The position numbers and the translations under genes are program-made. The notes under the pieces were generated by a model. It saw nothing but the letters and a program-made list of their open reading frames with translations. It did not search any database and was not told where the DNA came from. From NCBI GenBank assembly GCA_009780415.1, contig WRAC01000005.1:1-64000 (forward strand): a DNA stretch of 64,000 bases, written 5' to 3'. The number at the start of each line of letters is the position of its first letter. Positions within the stretch are counted from its first letter, which is position 1. Source of the DNA: Defluviitaleaceae bacterium (GTDB lineage: Bacteria > Bacillota > Clostridia > Lachnospirales > WRAX01). Shown one piece after another: positions 17,602 to 25,677 of the stretch.

Positions 17602-19046
17602 TTTCCTATTATCTTGTTATACAGCTTGATATACTTACGCGCCGAGCTTTCCCAGGAATAATCGCAGGACATTGCGTTCCTTACCGCGGCGGCCATCATG
17701 TCCTTATTTCCGTAAACGTCCAGCGCGTCGCTGATGGCCCACATAAGGCCGCTGGCAAGGTAGTCCTCAAAGCTGAACCCGTTGCCGGACATTGTTTTCT
17801 TGTCGAAATGCTGCACCGTGTCGGCCAGGCCGCCGGTGCGGCGGACGATGGGAAGCGCGCCGTATCGCATGGCGGTAAGCTGGCCCAGCCCGCATGGCTC
17901 AAACAGTGACGGCATGAGGAAGAAATCCGACGAAGCGTATATTTTCTGCGCCAACGTGTCGTTGAACCCCAGGTAAATATTGCATTTTTCGGGGTATTTC
18001 CAGCGGAAATAATTGAGCATATGCTCATAACGCCCGTCGCCCTGACCCAGCATGATAAGCTGTACGTCGCGGTTCAGCAGCTCGTCCATAATAATGGATA
18101 ATATGTCGAAGCCCTTTTGATCCGTAAGGCGTGAAATTATGCCGAGTACGGGCACATCGGGGCGTTGCGGCATTTGAAGCTCCTTTTGCAGGCCCGCCTT
18201 GTTCGTGGCTTTGCCCGCTACGGCGTTTTGGATGGTATAATTCTCAAAAATATGCCTGTCCGTTTCGGGATTATTCCTGTCATAATCAATGCCGTTTAAA
18301 ATCCCGTACAGATCGGCGGAGCGTGACCGTATGACACCGTCCATGCTGAATCCGTACGACGGCGTCGTTATCTCCTGCGCGTAGGTCTCGCTTACCGTCG
18401 AAACCGCTGAGCTGTGCGCGATGCCCGCTTTTAACAGGCTTATATTATTATAGAACTCAAGCCCTGAAACGGAGAAATAGCCGTCGTTTAGATCCAGGTC
18501 GGACAGCACGCCGCGCCCGAAGACCCCCTGATATTGCAGGTTATGTATGGTAAACAGGCTTTTGGTTTCCTCATAAAAGACATATTTGGACAGCTTGTCA
18601 CGTAAATAAACCGGAGCCAGCCCCGTCTGCCAATCATTTGTGTGGATTATATCCGGCTTAAAATCAACAGCCCCGGCCATTTCAACGGCGGCCTTGGAGA
18701 AAAACCCGAACCGCTCGTGATCGTCGCCGTAGCCGTAATACCCGTCCCTGTCAAAGAAATAATCGTTCCCGATAAAATAGGTTATAACCCCGTCCCACTC
18801 CAGCTGATAAACCGAAGCGTGCTGTTTGCGCCAGCCCATGCTTGTTTCAAAGCTTTTTCTGTAAACAAGCCCGTCCAGCAGACGCGCCGGGATTTTTCCG
18901 TATTTCGGCGTAACCACGCGGCAGTCTACGCCTTGCTTGACAAGCTCTTTCGGCAATGCCGCCGCAACCTCGCCCAGCCCGCCGCTTTTGGAAAAGGGTG
19001 TTACTTCTGAGGAAATGAATAGTATTTTAAGTTTATCTTCTGTCAT
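17598..19046 (-). CDS. glgA: Glycogen synthase (ADP-glucose type)
   Basis: It extends alpha-1,4-glucan from ADP-glucose. The ATG at 19046 follows AGGAG and gives 482 residues beginning MTEDKLKILFISSEVTPFSK; an upstream in-frame ATG would add 11 residues and reach into the repeat element. The ADP-glucose site KSGGLGEVAAALPKEL and the GT5 C-terminal motif EPCGLGQLTAMRYGALPIV are intact. The gene lies downstream of dnaX-ybaB-recR and upstream of NusG-II, without other glycogen genes in the window; this is an unusual place for glgA. Confidence 0.95.
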   Translation of the reverse strand: MTEDKLKILFISSEVTPFSKSGGLGEVAAALPKELVKQGVDCRVVTPKYGKIPARLLDGLVYRKSFETSMGWRKQHASVYQLEWDGVITYFIGNDYFFDRDGYYGYGDDHERFGFFSKAAVEMAGAVDFKPDIIHTNDWQTGLAPVYLRDKLSKYVFYEETKSLFTIHNLQYQGVFGRGVLSDLDLNDGYFSVSGLEFYNNISLLKAGIAHSSAVSTVSETYAQEITTPSYGFSMDGVIRSRSADLYGILNGIDYDRNNPETDRHIFENYTIQNAVAGKATNKAGLQKELQMPQRPDVPVLGIISRLTDQKGFDILSIIMDELLNRDVQLIMLGQGDGRYEHMLNYFRWKYPEKCNIYLGFNDTLAQKIYASSDFFLMPSLFEPCGLGQLTAMRYGALPIVRRTGGLADTVQHFDKKTMSGNGFSFEDYLASGLMWAISDALDVYGNKDMMAAAVRNAMSCDYSWESSARKYIKLYNKIIGK

Positions 19047-19069
19047 AGCGTCTCCTGTAAAGTTTGTTT

Positions 19070-19095
19070 GGGCAGACATGAAGTCTGCCCCTACA
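19070..19095 (-). repeat. REP-like hairpin element, copy b, supplying the recR stop codon
   Basis: GGGCAGAC (19070-19077) and GTCTGCCC (19083-19090) form a perfect stem with a 5-base loop, followed by CTACA. On the minus strand it reads TGTAGGGGCAGAC. The TAG of that TGTAG is the recR stop codon (19091-19093). Confidence 0.8.
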
Positions 19096-19690
19096 GCTCT
19101 CTCCGCCCATCCAGCGCCCGCGCCAGCGTCGCTTCGTCTACATACTCAAGGTCGCCGCCTACGGGTACGCCGTGCGCTATACGCGTGACTTTGATTTCAA
19201 GGGGTTTGATCAGGCGGCTTAGGTACATTGCCGTCGCTTCCCCTTCGATGGTTGGGTTTGTGGCTATTACAACCTCGTGGAGCTCCTCGCCGCCGAGACG
19301 GGTCAGAAGCTCCTTAATTTTAATTTCAGCCGGGCTGATGCCGTGCAGCGGTGATATGGCCCCGTGCAGGATATGGTAAAGCCCCTTGAACTCGCGGGTT
19401 TTCTCATATGCCGCCATCGCCCTGGGGTCCTCCACCACCATAATCATGCCCCTGTCGCGGGCCTCGTCCTCGCAGATATGGCAGGGGTCGGCATCCGCCA
19501 GATTTTGGCATACCTGACAGTATTTAACCGTTTTCCTGGCCTCCGTTATGGTGTTTGCCAAATCAAAGGCCTTTTCCCGGGGCAGGTTCAGGATATGGAA
19601 CGCGATACGCTGCGCCGATTTCGGCCCTATGCCCGGAAGCCGGGACAGCTCCTCAATCAGGCGGGCGACAACTTCGCCGTAATAATTCAT
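19091..19690 (-). CDS. recR: Recombination protein RecR
   Basis: RecR works with RecO and RecF to load RecA at gaps. It has 199 residues, the standard length: a helix-hairpin-helix start ([16 protein letters not shown]), a four-Cys zinc site (CQVCQ ... CHIC), a Toprim domain with [14 protein letters not shown] and [10 protein letters not shown], and a Walker-B-like C-terminal region. The stop codon is supplied by repeat copy b. The order dnaX-ybaB-recR is conserved across many bacteria. Confidence 0.97.
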   Translation of the reverse strand: MNYYGEVVARLIEELSRLPGIGPKSAQRIAFHILNLPREKAFDLANTITEARKTVKYCQVCQNLADADPCHICEDEARDRGMIMVVEDPRAMAAYEKTREFKGLYHILHGAISPLHGISPAEIKIKELLTRLGGEELHEVVIATNPTIEGEATAMYLSRLIKPLEIKVTRIAHGVPVGGDLEYVDEATLARALDGRREL

Positions 19691-19693
19691 ATT

Positions 19694-20038
19694 TTAAAAC
19701 GGCAGGTTAAGGCCGCCGGTTATCTTGCCCATTTCGTTTTGCGACAGCTCATCGGCGGCGCGGATGGCCTCGTTTACAGCCGTAAGCACCAGATCCTGGA
19801 GCATTTCGATATCGTCCGGGTCAACGACGTCCGGGCTTATGACAATCTCCTGCAGCTCTTTCTTGCCGCTGATAACGATCTTAACCGCGCCGCCGCCGCT
19901 TGTGACCTCAAGGGTGCGCTGTTCAAGGGCTTCCTGCGCGGCCTCCATCTGCTGCTGCATTTTTTGCGCCTGCTTCATTAACTGGTTCATATTGCCCATG
20001 CCGCCGGGCATACCGCCAAAAGGTTTCTTGTTCGCCAT
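19694..20038 (-). CDS. YbaB/EbfC family nucleoid-associated protein
   Basis: It is a small dimeric DNA-binding protein of 114 residues. The N-terminus is rich in Met, Gly and Gln ([20 protein letters not shown]), and the core [20 protein letters not shown] and [20 protein letters not shown] is typical. GGAGG precedes the ATG. It sits between dnaX and recR, 3 bases before recR. Confidence 0.95.
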   Translation of the reverse strand: MANKKPFGGMPGGMGNMNQLMKQAQKMQQQMEAAQEALEQRTLEVTSGGGAVKIVISGKKELQEIVISPDVVDPDDIEMLQDLVLTAVNEAIRAADELSQNEMGKITGGLNLPF

Positions 20039-20063
20039 TATTAATCCTCCACTATCTGTATTG

Positions 20064-21488
20064 TCAATTTTTACGTATTATAAACTCCACTTCGGCGTTA
20101 AAGCCGTATTTTTCCTTTATCCTTGCCTTTAAGCTTTCCCTCTTGGTTTTAAGTATATCGTAAATGCCGGGGTTTTGGCAAATAACATGGATCATACCGT
20201 TTCCGGCGTACTCCGCCGATGTGGAGAGCAGTAAGCTCCGCTCCGCCGCGCCGAACCCCGCTATAATGCCGCCCCATTCGTCCCGGATGCGGGAAAGGGG
20301 GTTATCCGGCGGTTCTGTTTCTTGCGGTTTGTTTTCTTGCTTTTTCTCTTGCTTTATTTCTTGCTTTTCTATTATTTTAAGCTCTTCCTTTTTCTCTGTT
20401 TTCTCAGCCGTTAAGCCAATGCACTCCGCTTCCAGCAGAATCCTCGGATTCCCGGCGTAACGCATTTTCGGCACAAGTTCACTGAAAACACTTATAAAAC
20501 GCGTCAATACCCCCGCCGTAATCCCGGCGGCGGCTTCTCGCAGACGGTTTACCTTTTCAACGGATAAATCGAGTATATGCGCCGCGCTGTCCCCGGCGGC
20601 AAGGGCGATAAGCGTATCGCGCAAATGGCTGAGGAATTCCGCCGTAACCTGATGCACATCCTTGCCGTTTTTTACCAGATTACTGATAATCTCCAGGCAG
20701 GATGCCGTATTTCCCGCGGATATACCGGAAAGCAGCCGGGAAAGGGCTTCCGTGCCGACTGAACCCGTAACTTCCATAATTTTCTCAAGGGTTATGCGCT
20801 CGTTCATATAAAAAGCCGCGCACTGGTCTAAAACCGAAAGGATATCGCGCATGGAGCCGTCCGCTATACGCGCGGCGTACCTTACGGCGTCGCCGTCGCA
20901 GACGATGCCCTCCGCCTCAAGATATCCCTCAACGGTCACAGCCATTGTTTCAAGGGACAGGCGCTTAAAATCAAACCGCTGACAGCGCGAATGGATGGTG
21001 GGCGGGATTTTTTGCGGGTCTGTGGTGGCAAGGATGAAAATAACGCCCTCTGGCGGCTCCTCAAGGGTTTTTAACAGCGCGTTGAATGCGCTTGTGGAGA
21101 GCATATGCGCCTCGTCAATAATATAAACCTTGTAACGCCCCTCGGCGGGCGGGTACTTCACTTCCTCGCGTATGTCGCGTATGTTGTCCACGCCGTTGTT
21201 TGATGCCGCGTCTATTTCGATAACGTTAAACCCGGTACCCCTGGAGATTGCTTCGCATGGGGCGCATGTTCCGCAGGGTTCGCCGTTTTTCTTTGCGCCA
21301 CAATTTATCGCCTTGGCAAAAACAAGGGCGGTTGTGGTCTTGCCCGTGCCTCTGGTGCCGCAGAACAGATACGCGTGGGAAACCTTGCCCATCGTTACCT
21401 GGTTGCGCAAAGTCCGTACTATATGCTCCTGGCCCACTATGTCGGCGAAAAGCCGGGGCCTTAATCTCCTGTACAGCGCGGAATACAA
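20064..21488 (-). CDS. dnaX: DNA polymerase III gamma/tau subunit, TTG start
   Basis: It is the clamp-loader ATPase of the replicase. The start is TTG at 21488 ([19 protein letters not shown]); no ATG is available in frame nearby and the ribosome site is weak (AGGGA at a long distance). Walker [10 protein letters not shown] is near residue 45, the zinc cysteines follow ([16 protein letters not shown]), and the Walker B/SRC regions are present (DEAHMLS, HSRCQRF). At 474 residues it is short for tau, with a Lys/Glu-rich linker ([15 protein letters not shown]) before a compact C-terminal domain. Confidence 0.95.
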   Translation of the reverse strand: MYSALYRRLRPRLFADIVGQEHIVRTLRNQVTMGKVSHAYLFCGTRGTGKTTTALVFAKAINCGAKKNGEPCGTCAPCEAISRGTGFNVIEIDAASNNGVDNIRDIREEVKYPPAEGRYKVYIIDEAHMLSTSAFNALLKTLEEPPEGVIFILATTDPQKIPPTIHSRCQRFDFKRLSLETMAVTVEGYLEAEGIVCDGDAVRYAARIADGSMRDILSVLDQCAAFYMNERITLEKIMEVTGSVGTEALSRLLSGISAGNTASCLEIISNLVKNGKDVHQVTAEFLSHLRDTLIALAAGDSAAHILDLSVEKVNRLREAAAGITAGVLTRFISVFSELVPKMRYAGNPRILLEAECIGLTAEKTEKKEELKIIEKQEIKQEKKQENKPQETEPPDNPLSRIRDEWGGIIAGFGAAERSLLLSTSAEYAGNGMIHVICQNPGIYDILKTKRESLKARIKEKYGFNAEVEFIIRKN

Positions 21489-21534
21489 ACGGCTTCATTC
21501 CCTATGGTTTAATCGGACAAAACTTCCAATTGCT

Positions 21535-21540
21535 ATTATA
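21535..21540 (-). promoter_or_regulatory. Probable -10 element of the dnaX operon
   Basis: TATAAT on the minus strand lies about 47 bases before the dnaX start codon. The -35 region is weak (TGGCAT at 18 bases spacing), within an A/T-rich stretch. Confidence 0.5.
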
Positions 21541-21574
21541 CTAAATTTTTTGAAAAAATGCCATAAAAATTTAA

Positions 21575-21603
21575 TTGTATTTTTTAAATTGCTGATATAT
21601 AAT
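21575..21603 (+). promoter_or_regulatory. Promoter of the GIN-domain lipoprotein gene
   Basis: TTGTAT (21575-21580), a 17-base spacer and a perfect TATAAT (21598-21603) lie 70 bases before the ATG. mbl and the flagellar genes may be read from it as well. Confidence 0.7.
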
Positions 21604-21673
21604 TAGTTTCAAACATATTCCCGCCGCGCGCGTATATTACGAGTACAATTTATTAACCGGAGGGGTTAGGTTT

Positions 21674-22432
21674 ATGATGAAAAGAATTTTTGCGTTAGTT
21701 ATGGCGTTTGCTTGTTCCGCATTTGCTTTGAGCGGTTGCTTCACGCTTGGGGATGTGACGGTCGGATACACCGGAACCGCGCTGAGAGGGAACGGGAATT
21801 CAGTTACTGTTGTAAACGTTATTTACGAACCGATACGCAGAATTGAAGCAGCCAATGTATCCGTTACATTAAATATTTCCGCCGAAAGCAGCACTTCGGT
21901 AATCCACACGGCTGACAGCAACCTGGACGAACATTTATCCGTAAGTCTGAAAGACGGCGTGCTGACGATAGACTCCAATAACCGCCGGTATCTGGGAATG
22001 GACAACAGTATAATCTTTACCATAGGTACGGATGTTCTTGAGGGGCTGAAAATATCCGGGGATGCCGTAATCAACGGGGACGGGACGTTTACCGCCGATA
22101 CGTTTAGCTTAAACATAAGCGGCGTTGCGAACGGGCAGCTTGACCTTGACGCCAGCACGGTTGAGATGACCGTTAGCGGCGCGGGCGCGTTCACGCTTAC
22201 GGGCGGAACGGATAAACTGGATATAAGGAGCAGCGGCGCGTCCAGCATTAATACGCGCGGCCTGCTTGCAAGGGATGCGAAGGTGAACCTCAGCGGAGCG
22301 GGCTCCGTCAGCGTTTACGCTTCGGAAAACTTGGATATGGGCATTACCGGGGTAGGTTCTATAACTTACTTTGGCAGCCCGGATGTGTCGCAAAGGATAA
22401 CAGGGATAGGTTCCATAAGAAAAGGTGACTAA
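21674..22432 (+). CDS. Putative lipoprotein with GIN (DUF2807) beta-helix domain
   Basis: It has 252 residues. The N-terminus is a lipoprotein signal (MMKRIFALVMAFACSAFALSGC; lipobox LSGC near residue 23). The rest is a beta-repeat domain of the GIN/DUF2807 type with recurring short strands (LKISGDAVINGDG, MTVSGAGAFTLTGG, VNLSGAGSVSVYAS, MGITGVGSITYFG). GGAGGGG precedes the ATG. Such proteins are surface-exposed and of unknown function. It stands 25 bases before mbl. Confidence 0.85.
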   Translation: MMKRIFALVMAFACSAFALSGCFTLGDVTVGYTGTALRGNGNSVTVVNVIYEPIRRIEAANVSVTLNISAESSTSVIHTADSNLDEHLSVSLKDGVLTIDSNNRRYLGMDNSIIFTIGTDVLEGLKISGDAVINGDGTFTADTFSLNISGVANGQLDLDASTVEMTVSGAGAFTLTGGTDKLDIRSSGASSINTRGLLARDAKVNLSGAGSVSVYASENLDMGITGVGSITYFGSPDVSQRITGIGSIRKGD

Positions 22433-22457
22433 AGCTTGTATAGGATAGTGATGCTCC

Positions 22458-23492
22458 GTGTTCGGATGTGATATAGGCATTGATCTGGGCACGGCGAGCG
22501 TTCTGGTCTATGTGCGCGGGCGGGGGATAGTGCTGCAGGAGCCTTCGGTGGTCGCGGTCATCAACTCAACCGGCGAAGTGCTTGAGGTAGGGGCGGCGGC
22601 CCAGCGGATGCTGGGCAGGACGCCGGGAAGCATATCCGCCATACGCCCGTTAAAGGAAGGCGTAATATCAAATTTCGATATAACGGAAAAATTGCTGCAA
22701 TATTTCATCCGCAAGGTTGTAGGCAAGGGCATATTCTCACGCAAGCCGCGCATAGCCATCTGCGTGCCATGCAGGGTGACTGAGGTTGAGCGCAGGGCGG
22801 TTGAGGACGCCGCAAGGGAAGCGGGCGCCAGGCAGGTTTACGTCATAGAGGAACCCATAGCCGCCGCAATCGGCGCGGGTATAGACATAACCGCCGCGCG
22901 GGGCAGTATGGTTGTGGATGTGGGCGGCGGCACAACGGATGCCGCGGTTATCGCCCTTGGCGGTTTTGTGACGTCGGTCAGCATAAAAACGGGCGGCGAC
23001 CACATGGACGACGCTATCATAAATTATGTGCGCAAAAAGTATAACCTCCTTATAGGGGAGCGCACGGCTGAATCGGTAAAAATAAGCATAGGCACGGCTT
23101 ATCCCGCGCTTATAAAGGAATCTATAGAGATACGCGGCAGGAGCCTTAGCTCCGGGCTGCCGGAAAACCGTATTATTACGTCGGACGAGATTGCCGGGGC
23201 GTTGTCCGAGCCCATATCGGCGATAATGAGGGCTGTGCGCAATGTGCTGGAAACGACGCCGCCGGAGCTTGTGGCGGATATAGCCGACAGGGGTATCGTC
23301 CTGACCGGCGGCGGGTGCCTGCTGCACGGGCTTGATGTGCTGATGGCCGAGCAAATGGGCATTGACGTGGTTGTGGCGGACGATGCCGTAACCTGCGTGG
23401 CTTCGGGCACGGGCAAGTATGTGGAGCATATAGCGAGATATAACGCAAATGATTTCCTTGCCGGCAAAACGGGAAGGGAACTGGAGTTTTAA
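22458..23492 (+). CDS. mbl: MreB-family cell-shape protein, Mbl-like
   Basis: It forms actin-like filaments under the membrane that guide wall synthesis. It has 344 residues from a GTG start at 22458. Actin-fold motifs are DIGIDLGTASVLVYV (phosphate 1), DVGGGTTDAAVIALGG (phosphate 2) and GIVLTGGGCLLHGLD (adenosine). The choice of Mbl over MreB rests on context: in Bacillus subtilis mbl is directly followed by flhO-flhP, as here by flgF-flgG, and mreC/mreD are absent. The ribosome site is weak. Confidence 0.9.
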   Translation: MFGCDIGIDLGTASVLVYVRGRGIVLQEPSVVAVINSTGEVLEVGAAAQRMLGRTPGSISAIRPLKEGVISNFDITEKLLQYFIRKVVGKGIFSRKPRIAICVPCRVTEVERRAVEDAAREAGARQVYVIEEPIAAAIGAGIDITAARGSMVVDVGGGTTDAAVIALGGFVTSVSIKTGGDHMDDAIINYVRKKYNLLIGERTAESVKISIGTAYPALIKESIEIRGRSLSSGLPENRIITSDEIAGALSEPISAIMRAVRNVLETTPPELVADIADRGIVLTGGGCLLHGLDVLMAEQMGIDVVVADDAVTCVASGTGKYVEHIARYNANDFLAGKTGRELEF

Positions 23493-23513
23493 GGTTGAAA
23501 AGGAGGCCGAAAC

Positions 23514-24308
23514 ATGCTAAGAGGCTTATATATATCAGGTATCGGAATGCAGGCGCAAATGAACAGGATGGACGTTTTATCCAACAACCTTGCCAATGCG
23601 GATACCACGGCATTTAAAAGGGACGCGACGGCCTCGCGCGCTTTTACGGATGAGCTGATGCAGCGCATCCACGGCGAACAGTCCAATCCCGTCGGTATGC
23701 AAAGGCACGGGCGTCATATCGGGCAGTTCAGCAGCGGCGTTTTTGTTGATGAGGTATATACGGACTTTACGCAGGGAAGGCTGCGGAACGTGCATGACCC
23801 CTACACCGCGGCGATTGAGGGCCCCGGTTTCTTCGCGGTCAGCGTGGCGCTTCCCACCGGTGAGGTTGCGACGCGTTATACAAGGGACGGCAATTTTACG
23901 CTGAACCCCAACGGTATGCTTGTGACCAAGGACGGCGGCATGGTGCTTGACCAGAACGATATGCCCGTCTACATATCAATCGCGGACGGAGATACGGCAA
24001 TCGGCCTGAGGGGTGAGGTTTTATCCGGCGGCAACTATATCACCACCCTCCAGCTTGTGGATTTTGAGGATTACACGACCCTGCGCAAGGTTGGCAATAA
24101 TTACTACGATATCACGGAGCAGACGCAGCAGGTTGTTTTCACAGGTGCCGTCATTCACATGCATGTTGAGGATTCCAACATAAACGCCGTGCGTGAGATG
24201 ATTGAGATCATTAACGTATCGCGGATTTATGAGGCTAACGCCCGTTTTGTGCAGGTAATGGACACGACGCTGGGCAAGGCCGTGAATGATATAGCGCGGA
24301 AGGGATAA
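23514..24308 (+). CDS. flgF: Flagellar basal-body rod protein FlgF (FlhO-like)
   Basis: It is a rod component of the flagellar basal body, exported by the type III apparatus. It has 264 residues. The N-terminal rod motif (LYISGIGMQAQMNRMDVLSNNLANADTTAFKRD) and the C-terminal helix (EMIEIINVSRIYEANARFVQVMD) frame a variable middle with GPGFFAVS. GGAGG precedes the ATG. It follows mbl by 21 bases and precedes flgG. It could also be named FlhO after the Bacillus gene. Confidence 0.93.
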   Translation: MLRGLYISGIGMQAQMNRMDVLSNNLANADTTAFKRDATASRAFTDELMQRIHGEQSNPVGMQRHGRHIGQFSSGVFVDEVYTDFTQGRLRNVHDPYTAAIEGPGFFAVSVALPTGEVATRYTRDGNFTLNPNGMLVTKDGGMVLDQNDMPVYISIADGDTAIGLRGEVLSGGNYITTLQLVDFEDYTTLRKVGNNYYDITEQTQQVVFTGAVIHMHVEDSNINAVREMIEIINVSRIYEANARFVQVMDTTLGKAVNDIARKG

Positions 24309-24323
24309 TGAAAAAATTCCTTG

Positions 24324-24352
24324 TTGAAAAAATTTTGCAATTGTGTTAGTAT
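24324..24352 (+). promoter_or_regulatory. Possible promoter before flgG
   Basis: TTGAAA (24324-24329), a 17-base spacer and TAGTAT (24347-24352) lie in the 85-base gap between flgF and flgG. It looks like a housekeeping promoter, not a sigma-D one. Confidence 0.5.
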
Positions 24353-24393
24353 ATTATGAACGGCAATAGGATGCAGGACAGGGGGCATATATT

Positions 24394-25215
24394 ATGATGC
24401 GTTCGTTATGGACAGGGGCTTCGGGCATGATAGCCCAGCAAACCAACGTCGATGTTATCGCGAATAACCTCGCGAACGTAAACACCACGGGATATAAGAA
24501 AGAAAGGCTTGAATTCAAGTCGCTGCTATACCAGACCCTCGCCCAGGCGGATCTGGACCCCGCGAACGGAATGGGTTCGCGCCCCGTAAACCTTCAGGTG
24601 GGTTTGGGCGTACGCCCCGTCGCCACTGCGAGGATGTTTGACCGCGGGAACCTTGAGGTAACGGAAAACAACCTGGACTTTGCCATTGAGGGTTTCGGAT
24701 TTTTCGCCGTAGAAACGCCGAACGGAGTCGCGTACACGCGCGACGGCTGTTTTAAGCTTGCGACGACCGTCCAGGGCTCATACCTCGTTACTTCCGACGG
24801 TTATATGGTGCTTTCCACAGACGGAGGCCCCATCATCCTTCCGCCCGAAGTCACCATGCACGATGTAGAAGTGGATTACAGAGGCAGGTTCTTATTCATG
24901 GGTGAAGAAGGGGAGCAGATAGAACTGGGTTTCCAATTGGAGATTGTGCAGTTTTCCAACACCCAGGGGCTTGAAGCCGTCGGCTCAAACCTTTTCCGCG
25001 AAACCGTGGCCTCCGGTCTGCCTTTATCGGAACCCGGCGGCGATGTGCCCAGCCTGAGCAAAGTAATACAAGGCGTGCGCGAAATGCCAAACGTGCAGAT
25101 AGCGGAAGAGATGGTGCGCCTGATAATCGCGCAGCGCGCTTACGAAATTAATTCCAAGGTCATAAGCACCTCGGACGATATGCTGCAAACGGCGAACGGC
25201 CTGAAGAGACCGTAG
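24394..25215 (+). CDS. flgG: Flagellar basal-body distal rod protein FlgG
   Basis: It forms the distal rod that crosses the wall. It has 273 residues, the usual length. The start MMRSLWTGASGMIAQQTNVDVIANNLANVNTTGYKK and the end MVRLIIAQRAYEINSKVISTSDDMLQTANGLKRP are diagnostic. GFGFFAVE marks the central domain. It lies between flgF and a rod-binding protein gene. Confidence 0.96.
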   Translation: MMRSLWTGASGMIAQQTNVDVIANNLANVNTTGYKKERLEFKSLLYQTLAQADLDPANGMGSRPVNLQVGLGVRPVATARMFDRGNLEVTENNLDFAIEGFGFFAVETPNGVAYTRDGCFKLATTVQGSYLVTSDGYMVLSTDGGPIILPPEVTMHDVEVDYRGRFLFMGEEGEQIELGFQLEIVQFSNTQGLEAVGSNLFRETVASGLPLSEPGGDVPSLSKVIQGVREMPNVQIAEEMVRLIIAQRAYEINSKVISTSDDMLQTANGLKRP

Positions 25216-25257
25216 TTAACAATTAATATTTAGCAATTAATATAAGGAGGCGCGGCT

Positions 25258-25677
25258 ATGAGTATATCTATTGGGAACATACCGGCTTATGTGCCTCCGT
25301 CCAGCGCATATGTTGCGGAGGCGGCGACGCATCTGCAATCGGAAATGGCAAAGACGGATAACCTTGTAAATGATATCCGCAACGCCCAGAGCGGGGAGTG
25401 CCCCGTCGCGCTTATGGATGCGTGCAAGGCGTTCGAGTCGTATTTCCTGCAGATTATGTTCAAGGAGATGCGGAATACCATTCCAGAGGCGAAGGACGGC
25501 TTTTTTGTCAAATCCAACGCGGAGAAGATATTTGAGGGAATGCTGGACGAACAGATGTCGATAATGGCGGCAAATAACGGCGGCATCGGCCTTGCCGCGT
25601 TTATGTTCCGGCAAATGCAGCGCGAGGGCCTCACATACGAAAACGCCGGGAGCCTCGGACAAGGGCAGCCGGAATGA
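25258..25677 (+). CDS. Rod-binding (FlgJ N-terminal domain) protein
   Basis: It has 139 residues and corresponds only to the rod-cap/rod-binding half of FlgJ: ALMDACKAFESYFLQIMFKEMRNT and IFEGMLDEQMSIMAANNGGIGLAAFMFRQM. The muramidase half is missing, as is common in Gram-positive bacteria. GGAGG precedes the ATG. It overlaps recD2 by 4 bases, and it assists rod assembly with FlgF and FlgG encoded just upstream. Confidence 0.9.
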   Translation: MSISIGNIPAYVPPSSAYVAEAATHLQSEMAKTDNLVNDIRNAQSGECPVALMDACKAFESYFLQIMFKEMRNTIPEAKDGFFVKSNAEKIFEGMLDEQMSIMAANNGGIGLAAFMFRQMQREGLTYENAGSLGQGQPE

